From Candidatus Aminicenantota bacterium (GTDB lineage: Bacteria; Acidobacteriota; Aminicenantia; Aminicenantales; Saccharicenantaceae), in the NCBI GenBank assembly GCA_014360015.1, contig JACIYJ010000002.1, forward strand, positions 248,001-312,000: 64,000 nucleotides of DNA, read 5' to 3'. This document shows positions 63,736 to 64,000 of this stretch, piece after piece. Made by a program: the position numbers and the translations under genes. A model generated the notes under the pieces. It was not told where the DNA came from. It was given only the letters and a program-made list of their open reading frames with translations, and did no database searches. Every line of letters begins with the position of its first letter. Position 1 is the first letter of the stretch.

Positions 63736-64000
63736 TTAACTTTTTATTTCAGTACGACCTTCAAGAGCTTTTTTAATGGTGAGTTGATCAGCAAAATCAA
63801 GGTCAGCCCCAACCGGCAATCCCATGGCCAGCCTAGTAATTTTTAATGGAAAATCTTTAAGAGTCTGGTAAATAAGGACGGCCGTGGCCTCACCATCGGC
63901 CGTGGGGTTAGTGGCAATAATTAGTTCTTTAAACTTTCCGGACTTTATCCTGTTAACCAGTTTTTCCAGCCTGAGCTCATCGGGTCCTATGCCCTTTATC
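63736..64000 (-). CDS. recR: Recombination protein RecR, C-terminal part
   Basis: The last 87 codons of RecR, which works with RecFO in loading RecA at gaps. The 5' part is beyond the right edge, so the zinc finger is not seen. The Toprim region is plain: KGIGPDELRLEKLVNRI, ELIIATNPTADGEATAVLIY, and the C-terminal TRLAMGLPVGADLDFADQLTIKKALEGR. It ends 72 bases before nifJ on the same strand, with a promoter for nifJ in the gap. Confidence 0.93.
   Translation of the reverse strand, partial: IKGIGPDELRLEKLVNRIKSGKFKELIIATNPTADGEATAVLIYQTLKDFPLKITRLAMGLPVGADLDFADQLTIKKALEGRTEIKS

Overview
Organism. The window looks like a chromosomal segment of an uncultured, anaerobic, diderm-type bacterium that ferments sugars and peptides. 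Supporting genes are a one-chain pyruvate:ferredoxin oxidoreductase (nifJ), an RlpA-SPOR cell-wall lipoprotein, several secreted peptidases, glutamate formiminotransferase-cyclodeaminase and a hydantoinase pair. The mix of three GH57 alpha-glucan enzymes, PurO-type IMP cyclohydrolase and class-V aminotransferase plus short SerA, in moderate-GC DNA, reminds me of candidate phylum Aminicenantes (OP8). That is an impression from gene content, not a test. I see no phage, IS element, CRISPR array or defence island, and no gene-free stretch longer than about 300 bases.

Layout. 1-4.3 kb: leftward M1 aminopeptidase (cut by the window edge), a small membrane protein, an RlmI-like rRNA methyltransferase and a Nudix hydrolase. 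4.4-17.3 kb: alpha-glucan island. A CBM9-like protein and glycogen synthase run rightward; facing them is a tight leftward operon of M28 peptidase, GH57 amylase-like, GH57 glucanotransferase, GH57 branching enzyme, glgC, sensor kinase, single-domain response regulator and a galT-family gene. Just upstream of the M28 start lies a short remnant of a LigD 3'-phosphoesterase domain. 17.4-23.7 kb: a split PurH (separate AICAR transformylase and PurO-type IMP cyclohydrolase), VanZ, LOG, RlpA and a secreted GH63/trehalase-like enzyme. 24-29.8 kb: M20 peptidase, serine biosynthesis pair, cysteine desulfurase, a methyl-THF methyltransferase and DUF4416. 30-37.3 kb: eight-gene rightward run asnS-rimO-pgpA-cinA-thpR-plsY-gpsA-TPR. 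37.4-39.9 kb: metK-ahcY (SAM cycle). 40-44.5 kb: two M16 proteins that both lack the zinc motif, then FTCD. 44.6-47.1 kb: znuABC-like transporter. 47.2-53.1 kb: pepD, ridA, fmdB, hyuA, hyuB. 53.2-57.3 kb: NusG paralog, pepP, tRNA-fMet, rnpB and an NtrC-type regulator whose last codons lie inside rnpB. 57.4-60.1 kb: a second M16 pair (one active, one not). 60.1-64 kb: nifJ and the 3' part of recR.

How the genes work together. GlgC makes ADP-glucose and GlgA polymerises it; the GH57 branching enzyme and glucanotransferase shape the polymer, and a two-component pair with no DNA-binding output is built into the same operon. Outside the glucan island the window is rich in peptidases (M1, M28, M20, M20C, M24, four M16) and amino-acid enzymes, matching a peptide-fermenting life style that feeds pyruvate to PFOR.

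Most unusual points: the response-regulator/rnpB overlap with a promoter buried in the coding region; promoters placed 6-9 bases ahead of start codons lacking Shine-Dalgarno sites (probable leaderless mRNAs); the doubly inactive M16 pair; and the LigD phosphoesterase remnant.
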